This document shows positions 26,077 to 33,921 of a DNA stretch of 64,000 nt, piece after piece. The notes beneath the pieces are model-generated. The model had not been told where the DNA came from and did no database searches. It worked only from the letters and a program-made list of their open reading frames with translations. The DNA is from Arthrobacter sp. 9V (GTDB lineage: Bacteria; Actinomycetota; Actinomycetes; Actinomycetales; Micrococcaceae). The first letter of the stretch is position 1; every line of letters begins with the position of its first letter. Where the stretch lies: NCBI RefSeq assembly GCF_902506065.1, contig NZ_LR732912.1, forward strand, positions 4,762,396 to 4,826,395. The letters are read 5' to 3'. A program made the translations under genes and the position numbers.

Positions 26077-26118
26077 TCGCCGAAGAAGCGCCGCACTCTT
26101 CGAAAGGGAAAAAGACAG

Positions 26119-27456
26119 ATGAGCAATGAAGCTCTGACCATGCGTGGTCCGGTTCACGGAACCAAGGAAGCAAAGCGCGTCGCCGTCGGCTCAGGCGTTG
26201 GCGCAGTCATCGAAACCTATGACTTCATCGGTTTCGGCACGGCGGCCGCACTGTACTTCGGCACCGCGTTCTTCCCGGGCGCTGACCCGGTGACAGGCAC
26301 TCTGGCCTCCTTCGCGACCCTCGGCGTCGGCTTCGCCGCCCGTCCCCTGGGCGGCATCATCGGAGGGCACCTCGGCGACAAATTGGGACGCAAACCCGTT
26401 CTGGTGGCATCACTGATCCTCATGGGCCTGGCCACGTTCGCAATCGGCCTGCTCCCCACCTACCAGCAAGTGGGCCTCCTGGCCCCGGCGCTCCTTGTGC
26501 TGGTCCGTGTTATCCAGGGCCTTGCGTTCGGCGCGGAATGGGGCGGTGCCATTCTGATGAGCTATGAGCACGCCCCATGGCGGAAGAAGGGTCAGTTCAC
26601 GGGAATCGTGCAGGCCGGCTTCCCCGTTGGCCTCCTGCTCGCAAACCTTGTCTTCCTCAGCAGCGTTGGCCTCGGCAGCGAATGGGCCTGGCGTGTACCG
26701 TTCCTCGCCAGCATCATCCTGGTGGCTGTTGGCCTCATCATCCGTTCAAAGGTCCCTGAGTCCCCGGTGTTTGAGGACGTCAAGTCCAAGGGCGACATCG
26801 TCAAATCCCCCATCGTGGAGGTCATCAAGACCGACTGGCGCAACATTGTCCGGGGAATCGGCCTCCGCATCGCTGAAACGGCCGGCTACGCAGTTTCCGT
26901 GACGTACATGATCTCCTACCTGCATACCAACAAGCTCGCGGACAAGACCGAGACTTTGGTGGCTCTGTGTGTCGCAGCAGGAATCGGTATCTTTGCCACC
27001 TACTTCTGGGGCAAACTGACCGACCGCGTTGGCCGCCGGCCCGTCTATATCTGGTCCACAGCGTTCGCAGTGCTCTTCGGAGTTCCGATGTTCATGCTGG
27101 TCAACACCGGCCTGTTCTTCCTGATCATCGCCACGATCGTGATCGCCTACGCTGTATGCCAGAACTCCCTCGCCGGGGCCCAGGGCGCATGGTTCCCGGA
27201 ACTGTTCCAAGCCAAGACCCGCTCCTCCGGCGCTTCGCTGTCCTACCAAATCTCCGCCATGGTGTCCGGCTTCACGCCCTTCATCACCACGCTGCTGTTC
27301 GTCAGCATGGGCTGGATGGGGCCGGCACTGCTCTTCAGCATCTACGCAGCCATCGGCCTGTGGGCCGCGCTGATCACCAAGGAAACCTGGGGCAAGCGTG
27401 AGCGTGCTTTCGCCGAAGAAGCCGCCAGCAAAACACCCCAGTCGGTAAACGCCTAA
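26119..27456 (+). CDS. MFS transporter, metabolite:H+ symporter (MHS) type
   Basis: A 445-residue, 12-helix transporter. It shows the MHS/ShiA-type features AVGSGVGAVIETYDFIGFG at TM1, ARPLGGIIGGHLGDKLGRKP (the MFS GxxxDRxGRR-type loop), RVIQGLAFGAEWGGA, and a second loop GKLTDRVGRRP. It probably brings in the sugar, polyol or acid used by this locus. The ATG at 26119 follows a purine-rich stretch (GAAAGGGAAAAAG). The frame open to 26071 would include the operator, so it is rejected. Confidence 0.88.
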   Translation: MSNEALTMRGPVHGTKEAKRVAVGSGVGAVIETYDFIGFGTAAALYFGTAFFPGADPVTGTLASFATLGVGFAARPLGGIIGGHLGDKLGRKPVLVASLILMGLATFAIGLLPTYQQVGLLAPALLVLVRVIQGLAFGAEWGGAILMSYEHAPWRKKGQFTGIVQAGFPVGLLLANLVFLSSVGLGSEWAWRVPFLASIILVAVGLIIRSKVPESPVFEDVKSKGDIVKSPIVEVIKTDWRNIVRGIGLRIAETAGYAVSVTYMISYLHTNKLADKTETLVALCVAAGIGIFATYFWGKLTDRVGRRPVYIWSTAFAVLFGVPMFMLVNTGLFFLIIATIVIAYAVCQNSLAGAQGAWFPELFQAKTRSSGASLSYQISAMVSGFTPFITTLLFVSMGWMGPALLFSIYAAIGLWAALITKETWGKRERAFAEEAASKTPQSVNA

Positions 27457-27519
27457 AGTACCCATCGACGTCGGGCGCGTTCTCCCCATCGGTACGCGCC
27501 CGGCACCGGAAGGAAAGCT

Positions 27520-28419
27520 GTGACTCTCTCATCCACCGAAGCCAAACCCGCTTCTGTTCCCTCTCACCCGGAGCCCGAGCGCGTGGACAGCATCCGCGCT
27601 GCCGCGTACCGCATCCGCCACCACGCCCTGAACATGGGCGAAGTCCAGGGCCAAGGCTACGTCGGCCAGGCTCTCGGCGCAGCGGACATGCTCGCCGCCG
27701 TTTATGCCGACCAGTTGACGTACCGCGCTGATGACCCGCACTGGGAAGGCCGCGACCGTTTCCTGCTCTCCACCGGCCACTACGCAATCGGCCATTACGC
27801 AGCCCTGGCCGAAGCGGGAATTGTGCCCGTCTCTGAACTTGAGACCTACGGTTCCGACGATTCCCGGCTTCCCATGTCAGGCATGTCCACCTACACCCCG
27901 GGCATGGAAATCTCCGGTGGCTCGCTGGGCCATGGCCTCACTATCGCCGTCGGAATGGCGCTGGGACTCCGGGCGCAGGGCTTGCCCAACCGTGTGATCA
28001 ACTTCCTCTCGGATGGCGAGCTGGACGAGGGCTCCACCTGGGAGGCGGCCATGGGCGCGCACCACCATCAACTGGGCAAGCTGACGGCGTTGGTGGACAT
28101 CAACGCCCTTCAAGCAGATGGCGCCACGGACACCGTGCTCCGCACCGAACCGGTCACGGAAAAGTGGGAATCGTTCGGCTGGTACACCCAACGCGTAGAC
28201 GGGAACGACGTCGGTGCGCTGCTGGCAGCGTTCGACAACATCGCCGCCGTCGCGGCGCCAGTCGGACGGCCCTCGGTGATCCTTTGCGACACCAAGGTCG
28301 GGCGCGGTGTGCCGCTCCTGGAAACCCGCGAAAAGGCGCACTTCATGCGCATCGAAGAACACGAGTGGCAGATCTGCCGCGAACAGCTGACCGCAGGATA
28401 CGAAGGGAGGGCTGCCTGA
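27520..28419 (+). CDS. Transketolase, N-terminal (TPP-binding) subunit
   Basis: A 299-residue split-transketolase subunit equivalent to the first third of a full enzyme. The thiamine-diphosphate region is seen in FLLSTGHYAIGHYAALAE, SGGSLGHGLTIAVGMALG and LSDGELDEGSTWEAAMGAHHHQL (GDG-type motif with Glu). GTG start, preceded by GGAAGGA. It works only with the C-terminal subunit, whose ATG overlaps its stop. In this locus it would pass two-carbon units to or from a C4/C5 sugar phosphate. Confidence 0.92.
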   Translation: MTLSSTEAKPASVPSHPEPERVDSIRAAAYRIRHHALNMGEVQGQGYVGQALGAADMLAAVYADQLTYRADDPHWEGRDRFLLSTGHYAIGHYAALAEAGIVPVSELETYGSDDSRLPMSGMSTYTPGMEISGGSLGHGLTIAVGMALGLRAQGLPNRVINFLSDGELDEGSTWEAAMGAHHHQLGKLTALVDINALQADGATDTVLRTEPVTEKWESFGWYTQRVDGNDVGALLAAFDNIAAVAAPVGRPSVILCDTKVGRGVPLLETREKAHFMRIEEHEWQICREQLTAGYEGRAA

Positions 28420-29438
28420 TGAGCGCCACCACTGAGGCCCCCGAAACCACCACCGCCGTGAAGCCTAAACTCAAGACTTCGGCCATGATCGCGTCCTTCG
28501 CGGATCCCGGGCAGAAGACCGCGTCGGCCCCGTTTGGCCACGCATTGGTTAAAGCCGCCGAGGCTGATTCCCGCATTGTTGGCTTGACCGCCGACCTTGG
28601 GAAGTACACGGACATGCACATCTTCGCCAAGGCCTTCCCGGAACGGTTCTTCCAGATGGGCATGGCCGAGCAACTTCTGTTCGGCGCTGCCGCCGGCATG
28701 GCTGAAACAGGTTTGATTCCCTTCGCTTCCACATACTCGGTTTTCGCCGCCCGCCGCGCCTACGACTTCCTCTGCCTGGACATTGCCGAGCCGAACTTGA
28801 ACGTCAACATCATTGGCGGCCTTCCGGGCTTGACCACCGGATACGGTCCCAGCCACCAGGCAACGGAGGACATGGCGATCTTCCGCGGAATGCCAAACCT
28901 GACAATCGTTGACCCGTGCGACTCCGTGGACATCGAGCAAGCCGTTCCGCAGCTTGCTGCCTCGGAGGGACCCACATACCTGCGCCTGCTGCGCGGCAAT
29001 GTGCCTACTGTTCTGGACGAGTATGACTACACGTTCGAACTCGGTAAGGCGAAAGTCCTGCGCGGCGGCAACGATGTGGTGTTCGTTTCCTCAGGTTTGA
29101 TGACCATGCGTGCGCTGCAGGCTGCCGATGCCTTGGCGAAACACAACGTTGATGTAGCCGTAGTGCACACTCCCACCATCAAGCCGTTCGACGCCGCCAC
29201 CGTGCTCGCAGAGCTGAATACCGACCGCCTCGCCGTGACGCTTGAAAACCACACCGTTGTTGGCGGCCTGTTCGAAACTGTTGCCTCCGCCGTCGTCACC
29301 TCAGGTCTGGGCAAGCGCGTGGTTCCCATTGCGCTGCCGGACCAATTCCTCGACGCCGGTGCCCTGCCAACTCTGCACGAACGGTACGGACTGTCCGTGG
29401 ACCGGATTGTGGCCAAGGTGTTGGCGGAACTTAGCTGA
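28419..29438 (+). CDS. Transketolase, C-terminal subunit
   Basis: A 339-residue second half of the split transketolase (pyrimidine-binding and C-terminal domains). FGHALVKAAEADSRIVGLTADLGKYTDM, FPERFFQMGMAEQLLFGAAAGMAE (catalytic Glu that activates TPP) and GYGPSHQATEDMAIFRGMPNL are visible. The start ATG overlaps the TGA of the N-subunit (TGATG), which secures equal expression. It has about 35 extra residues at the N-terminus, rich in Thr/Lys. Confidence 0.92.
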   Translation: MSATTEAPETTTAVKPKLKTSAMIASFADPGQKTASAPFGHALVKAAEADSRIVGLTADLGKYTDMHIFAKAFPERFFQMGMAEQLLFGAAAGMAETGLIPFASTYSVFAARRAYDFLCLDIAEPNLNVNIIGGLPGLTTGYGPSHQATEDMAIFRGMPNLTIVDPCDSVDIEQAVPQLAASEGPTYLRLLRGNVPTVLDEYDYTFELGKAKVLRGGNDVVFVSSGLMTMRALQAADALAKHNVDVAVVHTPTIKPFDAATVLAELNTDRLAVTLENHTVVGGLFETVASAVVTSGLGKRVVPIALPDQFLDAGALPTLHERYGLSVDRIVAKVLAELS

Positions 29439-29493
29439 CGTATGGTTTCGGGTGCGGGGCCGGCACTTGCTGCCGGTCCCGTAGTCATGCCCG

Positions 29494-29527
29494 TAGTATC
29501 AACAGTTAACACCGGACTGTCAGCAGT
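29494..29527. promoter_or_regulatory. Operator candidates 4 and 5 upstream of the GntR gene
   Basis: ACTGTCAGCAGT (29516-29527) matches the ACTGT-N2-ACAGT core with one mismatch. TATCAACAGTTAAC next to it (29497-29510) keeps one half-site. They lie 25-59 nt before the regulator ATG, which suggests autoregulation. Confidence 0.5.
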
Positions 29528-29552
29528 CGCCCTAAGAACCGAGGACACACCC

Positions 29553-30209
29553 ATGGCTATCACCGCCTCCCTGCTGGGCTTGGAGAAGAAAAGCCTGCGT
29601 GAACAAGCGCTGGCAGCCCTGCGCAGTGCGATCACCAGCGGCGAACTCGAGCCAGGCAGGCACCTCGTTGAAACCGAACTTTCCGAGATGCTCCAGATCA
29701 GCCGGGGCACCCTCCGCGAGGCCCTCAGGCAGTTGGAGCAGGAAGGCCTGATCTCTGCCGGGGCACGCGGCCGCATGTCCGTGCGGCACCTGGACGTCAA
29801 GGAAATTCGGGACATCTTTGCCGTGCGTGGAGTCCTGGAGTCCCTCGCGGCCCGAACCCTGAGCGACATGCCTGACAAGGAGGCCGCGCTCGCAGAGCTG
29901 CGCGCCGCCGTCGACGCTATGGACAAAGCCTCGAAGTCTTCGCTGGAGGAGCGGATCGAATCCGACCTCGAGTTCCACCGCACCCTTTGCCGCCTGTCCG
30001 GCAACGAAACGCTGCTCCATTCCTGGGAGTCCCTGGAAGGTTCCATTCGCATGTCCATTATGTTCGCCGGGCTGGAACGCGCCACCCGGAACATGAGCGT
30101 CGGGCGGCACCACGACATTGTGGCTGCCATCGAAACCGGGAATGCCGCGAAAGCGCGGGAGACAATAATTGCTCACATGGACGTCGCCGCCGAAAACCTG
30201 GTGGGCTAA
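29553..30209 (+). CDS. GntR family regulator (FadR/FCD subfamily)
   Basis: A 218-residue regulator. The N-terminal winged helix (about 14-75) contains ALRSAITSGELEPGRHLVETELSEMLQISRGTLREAL. The FCD ligand-binding domain (about 85-210) has FAVRGVLESLAARTL, ESDLEFHRTLCRLSGNE with metal-type His/Asp positions, and GRHHDIVAAIETGNA. It most likely represses the divergent catabolic arms through the repeated palindrome. The ATG at 29553 has GAGGACA upstream. It is the last gene of the rightward arm. Confidence 0.9.
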   Translation: MAITASLLGLEKKSLREQALAALRSAITSGELEPGRHLVETELSEMLQISRGTLREALRQLEQEGLISAGARGRMSVRHLDVKEIRDIFAVRGVLESLAARTLSDMPDKEAALAELRAAVDAMDKASKSSLEERIESDLEFHRTLCRLSGNETLLHSWESLEGSIRMSIMFAGLERATRNMSVGRHHDIVAAIETGNAAKARETIIAHMDVAAENLVG

Positions 30210-30505
30210 GTACTTTTCCTTTCAGCTGAAAAGAAAGACTGAATTCCCTTTCTGCGTCGGTGAATCCAGAACCTGACTATATGTTTTCCCGGCCCGATGT
30301 CAGTGGTCATCTTCTTCCGCGTCTACGTGGTGAAAGATATTGCCATTGATCAGTGGCTCCACATGGCCGGCAGCATTTAGTGATATTGATTGCAAACAAA
30401 CAAGGACGTCGATGTGCCATTTGGCCACGCCGGCCCCGGCGCAATCAGTGGTCTCTTGGGCTGAGAACTTCGGCAAGGACCACGTTCAGGAAGAGGAGCA
30501 CAACC
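30210..30505. other. Intergenic region between the catabolic and polysaccharide loci
   Basis: This 296-nt stretch is clearly lower in GC than the flanking genes. A short hairpin (CTTTCAGCTGAAAAG, about 30218-30233) may end the GntR transcript. No gene with a family signature is seen. It probably carries the promoter of the HprK-like gene. Confidence 0.4.
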
Positions 30506-31804
30506 ATGACCACAGGGTCGGCGGCGAGCGTTCATGGAGGGACCAAAGGGCTTGGGTTTGCGGAAGAATCAGTAAAATTTGAGGGACCGCGCGAATTAAA
30601 ACTCCGTGTTCTGGGTGCAGCTGTCTCAGTGGTGCTGCACGCGGGAGTGACTCCGGACCTTCACGCGGAGCTGCGGCGGGCATGGTTACGCTGCCTTGAC
30701 CGGCACGGGGAGGCCGGTCAGCCGGGAGAGTTGGAGCCGCGTGAGGGGACTACCCCCGTAACCCCAGCGGTTCCTTTGGAAGAACGGCCCTTTCAGGCCA
30801 CAGTCTCCTCGGTGGTTGGCACGGCCCTGGTCACCGGCCGCACTTTCAGGGAATTCGCATCGGACCTGACAAGCGCCATCACCCTGGCGGGCATCACCGC
30901 CGGCCGCGGGAACCTGGTCATGTTGCACGCCGCCGCGCTGGCGGATGAAAAATCCGGCAGGGCAGTGGCCCTTGTAGGCCGTTCGGGTATGGGTAAGACC
31001 ACCGCAACGAGACTTCTCGGGACTGGTCTGGGTTATGTCACTGATGAGACTGTTGCCGTTGACGGTTCGGGCAGCATCGTCCCCTACGCAAAGCCACTAT
31101 CCCTGATAGTTGACGGTCCTGAAATGCCCAAGCACCAGAACGGCCCGGATGACCTCGGATTAATGGTGGCGCCGCCTGCGACTACTCTGGCGTTGATCGT
31201 CCTGCTGGACCGAAAACCGGACGCAGCCGGCCCCATAGTCACTCCGCTTCCCCATGCCGAGGCGATTATTGATCTGGCACCTCATACGTCCTCGCTGGGT
31301 GAGCTCCCCCTGCCACTGACCCGCCTTTGCGGGATTCTTGATGCCACCGGTGGTGCCGTCCGGGTGACCTACCGCGAGGCAGGAGACCTGGCCGACGTTC
31401 TTCCGGCCCTCCTTGGAAGACCGGCCATCCCAAAGACGTGGACGTCAGTCCTGGGTGAGGGGACGTGGCCGTCTGAAGCCCATCAAAGTTCCGATGCCGC
31501 ACGATCCTCGGTTCTCAGGAGAGCCGATCTCCTCGACGCCGTAGAGATTCCGCTGCCAAGCGGACAAAGCACCGAACTCGTCGTCATGACAGGTCAGGGC
31601 GTAGTGCGGCTAACCGGCATCGGGCCTGCGATCTGGCACGCACTGGACACTCCTGGTGACCTGAACACCATTGCCCACCGGATCGCACCTCACATCGGTC
31701 TTCCGGCTGGCTACGAATCCCTTTTGCTGAGCAGTGTGGACGATCTTAAGTCGCACGGAATTCTGCTGGACTCCTCGTCATTGGAACCAGTCAATCTTGC
31801 ATAG
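30506..31804 (+). CDS. HprK-like kinase fused to a PqqD domain
   Basis: A 432-residue two-part protein. The centre (about 110-300) looks like the HPr-kinase fold: LVMLHAAALADEKSGRAVALVGRSGMGKTTATRLLG with a Walker A at about 158-166, then DETVAVDGSGSIVPYAKPLSLI. The C-terminal about 80 residues (VVRLTGIGPAIWHALDTPGDLNTIAHRI, then a final LLSSVDDLKSHGILLD) match PqqD, a peptide-binding chaperone domain. The regular HPr phosphocarrier context is absent. Related kinase and PqqD proteins accompany lasso peptides and the so-called HPr-rel systems. The ATG at 30506 has AGAGGAG upstream. Confidence 0.75.
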   Translation: MTTGSAASVHGGTKGLGFAEESVKFEGPRELKLRVLGAAVSVVLHAGVTPDLHAELRRAWLRCLDRHGEAGQPGELEPREGTTPVTPAVPLEERPFQATVSSVVGTALVTGRTFREFASDLTSAITLAGITAGRGNLVMLHAAALADEKSGRAVALVGRSGMGKTTATRLLGTGLGYVTDETVAVDGSGSIVPYAKPLSLIVDGPEMPKHQNGPDDLGLMVAPPATTLALIVLLDRKPDAAGPIVTPLPHAEAIIDLAPHTSSLGELPLPLTRLCGILDATGGAVRVTYREAGDLADVLPALLGRPAIPKTWTSVLGEGTWPSEAHQSSDAARSSVLRRADLLDAVEIPLPSGQSTELVVMTGQGVVRLTGIGPAIWHALDTPGDLNTIAHRIAPHIGLPAGYESLLLSSVDDLKSHGILLDSSSLEPVNLA

Positions 31805-31887
31805 TACATCCCATGCAGCAAAAAATGTGGCAAATGAGCGCGATGATAAGTTCCGATTGCATCGATATTTCCACGAAAGATTTACTT

Positions 31888-31909
31888 CAGTCAGCTAGCG
31901 CGCTGACTG
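31888..31909 (+). promoter_or_regulatory. Hairpin just before the Big_1 gene ribosome binding site
   Basis: CAGTCAGC (31888-31895) pairs with GCTGACTG (31902-31909) around a 6-nt loop; AAGGAG follows at 31915. It may stabilise or gate translation. Confidence 0.35.
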
Positions 31910-31926
31910 GCTTGAAGGAGCAAACC

Positions 31927-32478
31927 ATGACCTTGGATAAAGGTAAAGCAAAAAGTTCGACCATTGACCGGCGCAAGGTGGTTATTGGTACGGCATGGAG
32001 CATTCCCGCAATTGCCATAGCTGCCGCAACTCCGGCGCTGGCAACTTCAGTCCCGCCCGTCGTTGTGACGCCGGGAACCGGATCAGTCATCAGCAACTGG
32101 AAGGGCGACCACCACTACGGGAGCTTGGAAGACGATTTGGACCAAAGGTCCTATGACTTCCCCGTCACCGTCAAGGATGTGAACGGTAACCCGGTTGTCG
32201 GTGCTACCGTCACCGTCACCGTATCCGGACAAAACGACGACGGCGACGTCCTGGGTGTCTACGCGTACCCGGCACCGGACAATGGTGGCCCTGAGTCGGA
32301 TCCCTCGCCGAGCGCCACCCTTGTCACAGGTGCTGATGGCGTTGCTTTCTTTGCCGTCAATACACAGAACCTGAGTTCCAGCGAGCGGCCGTCTTATGCC
32401 ACGATGACTGTGACGGTGACCTACAACGGCGTCTCTACGGTGTCCGTCATTCAGGTTGTTTTGACCGAATCAGACTAG
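31927..32478 (+). CDS. Secreted protein with Tat-like signal and Big_1 (Ig-like) domain
   Basis: A 183-residue exported protein. DRRKVVIGTAWSIPAIAIAA followed by ATPALA is a twin-Arg signal with an AxA cleavage site near residue 40. The mature part has DFPVTVKDVNGNPVVGATVTVTVSG and later TGADGVAFFAV, the pattern of bacterial Ig-like group 1 (invasin/intimin) domains. No sorting motif is present. It starts 122 nt after the HprK-PqqD gene on the same strand; the kinase or PqqD part might act on it or on the polysaccharide it binds (inference). Confidence 0.75.
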   Translation: MTLDKGKAKSSTIDRRKVVIGTAWSIPAIAIAAATPALATSVPPVVVTPGTGSVISNWKGDHHYGSLEDDLDQRSYDFPVTVKDVNGNPVVGATVTVTVSGQNDDGDVLGVYAYPAPDNGGPESDPSPSATLVTGADGVAFFAVNTQNLSSSERPSYATMTVTVTYNGVSTVSVIQVVLTESD

Positions 32479-32857
32479 TAGTCCAAACGTCGGCTGCCGC
32501 GCTTATGGACGGTGGCCGCGTTTGCAGTGCCGGTCTTACCGGGCGGTGGGTGTTTGAGCCCAGCCCGAAAAGAGCGCAGCCTACGGGTTCGACCCTGTTC
32601 GTCGAGCCCGTAGGCCGTGTTCCACAATTTTTGGATAGAGCCTCGGCGTCAGCGCCTGGGGCTCTTCTCTGTTTCGGGGACCGCTCCGTAAAACCCTCCG
32701 CACCGCGCCCTTTACGCCACGCATGTCAGTGCTCACCGGCGGTGATACCGCCGGCTCTACTCCGCTGCTCCGCCACCCGGAGTGGCTCATTCCTGGTCCG
32801 TTGATCTCAGTGGTGAATCCCGGACCCGTACGTGGCGGATGCCCCCCCTGGAACAAT
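32479..32857. other. Convergent intergenic region with long hairpin
   Basis: A 14-bp hairpin (CCTACGGGTTCGAC 32580-32593 with GTCGAGCCCGTAGG 32601-32614) may terminate the Big_1 or the LuxR transcript. A T-stretch lies 12 nt further at 32626-32632. A plus-strand open frame (32505-32804) has no ribosome site or family likeness and is not called. Confidence 0.5.
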
Positions 32858-33619
32858 TCACCATCGCCCCGCGGCATGCCATTGAGCGTCAGTGTGGCTG
32901 TATCCGATCTCCTGAAGCGCATTGGCCAGCTCCCCGCGTGTAGCACATTTGAATCCTGCGGCAGCGAGCTTCCGGCGGCCACGGAAGAGGTGGCCCCGCA
33001 CGGTGGTGGTACGCAGTCCAAGCCCTGCAGCCAAGGAGGACGCTGTTAGTGCGCGGCGTTGTGCGAAGAGTTCCAGAACCTGGATTTCACGGTCCGTGAG
33101 CCTGGTGCCCACGCTTGGCTGTGGTGGAAGCGTGGGGGCCGCGCCGATCACCACCGCTTCAATGAGGCGGGGAAGCTCCGCAGCTGTGGAGTCAGCCTCC
33201 AGAATTGCAACAGCGCCCTCTGCGGCCAGTGCAGACCGCTGAGCTGGACTCACGCTTCCCAACACAATGCAGCGTCGGCCGGTTGCCGCAATAGTGCGGA
33301 CCTTGAGCGGAAGAGGAATTTCATCATCAAAAAAGGCGTCCAATGCTATCCAGTGGGCAGCTCTTGGATGATCCTGCGAAAAGGAAGCCCACGAATTGTA
33401 GGTCTTACCTAGTGTTGTTGCTTTAGCGCTGCCTGCCCATTCAGACATTACTGCGCTGTTGAGCACCGGATTCCTATGAATGAAATCGACATCAAAGGTG
33501 TATGCAATAGTTCCCAATTTGCCCTCCGATCGATGAACAAGCCGAAGCCAGTCCCGCGTCAGCCATAAGTAAATGTCGATCTGACACATGAGTAAATTAG
33601 CCCGACGACTGTGCCCCAT
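32858..33619 (-). CDS. LuxR-type regulator with receiver-like N-terminal domain
   Basis: A 253-residue regulator. The C-terminal LuxR HTH is LTDREIQVLELFAQRRALTASSLAAGLGLRTTTVRGHLFRGRRKL (about 175-220). The N-terminal half has an alpha/beta receiver-like pattern (HWIALDAFFDDEI, RCIVLGSVSPAQRSALAAEGAVAIL) but lacks the classic Asp-pocket spacing, so it may not be phosphorylated. The ATG at 33619 has AGGAAAGG 7 nt upstream. It is divergent from the WbaP gene and likely controls the polysaccharide genes. Confidence 0.75.
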   Translation of the reverse strand: MGHSRRANLLMCQIDIYLWLTRDWLRLVHRSEGKLGTIAYTFDVDFIHRNPVLNSAVMSEWAGSAKATTLGKTYNSWASFSQDHPRAAHWIALDAFFDDEIPLPLKVRTIAATGRRCIVLGSVSPAQRSALAAEGAVAILEADSTAAELPRLIEAVVIGAAPTLPPQPSVGTRLTDREIQVLELFAQRRALTASSLAAGLGLRTTTVRGHLFRGRRKLAAAGFKCATRGELANALQEIGYSHTDAQWHAAGRW

Positions 33620-33751
33620 CAGTGGCCTTTCCTGCAGGGAGTCAGTGCCGGAGAGCACGGCCGGATAACAGGGTGTACCCGCGAGGTCCGGTCCGCCCTA
33701 GTACTTTGGGAGCAGTCAGATGGGGCTGTGTCACGGGCCCTTTCATAATCA

Positions 33752-33779
33752 GACAGGCGGAGCAACTCCGCTTTCTGTC
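33752..33779 (+). promoter_or_regulatory. Hairpin in the leader of the WbaP gene
   Basis: GACAG-GCGGAG (33752-33762) pairs with CTCCGC-TTT-CTGTC (33766-33779) in the 302-nt gap between the divergent LuxR and WbaP genes. It may be an attenuation or stability element. Nothing else in this gap is recognised. Confidence 0.35.
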
Positions 33780-33921
33780 GGGAATGACAAAGATATGACC
33801 GAACACGAGAGGCCTCGATGCCAACATTCCTTGCCTGTTCCGGCCATTCAAACGGGATCTCCGACCCCACTCCTTCCGGAACCATCAGCTAGCCACATGG
33901 GATTTTTTGGTGTTGACATTG

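Noticed and set aside
26071..26118. Upstream GTG start of the MHS transporter
   Set aside because: It would put the start codon inside the palindromic operator and add a basic stretch without homology. The ATG at 26119 fits the family start.
32505..32804. A 99-codon plus-strand frame after the Big_1 gene
   Set aside because: No ribosome binding site, no family likeness, and it spans a long hairpin.
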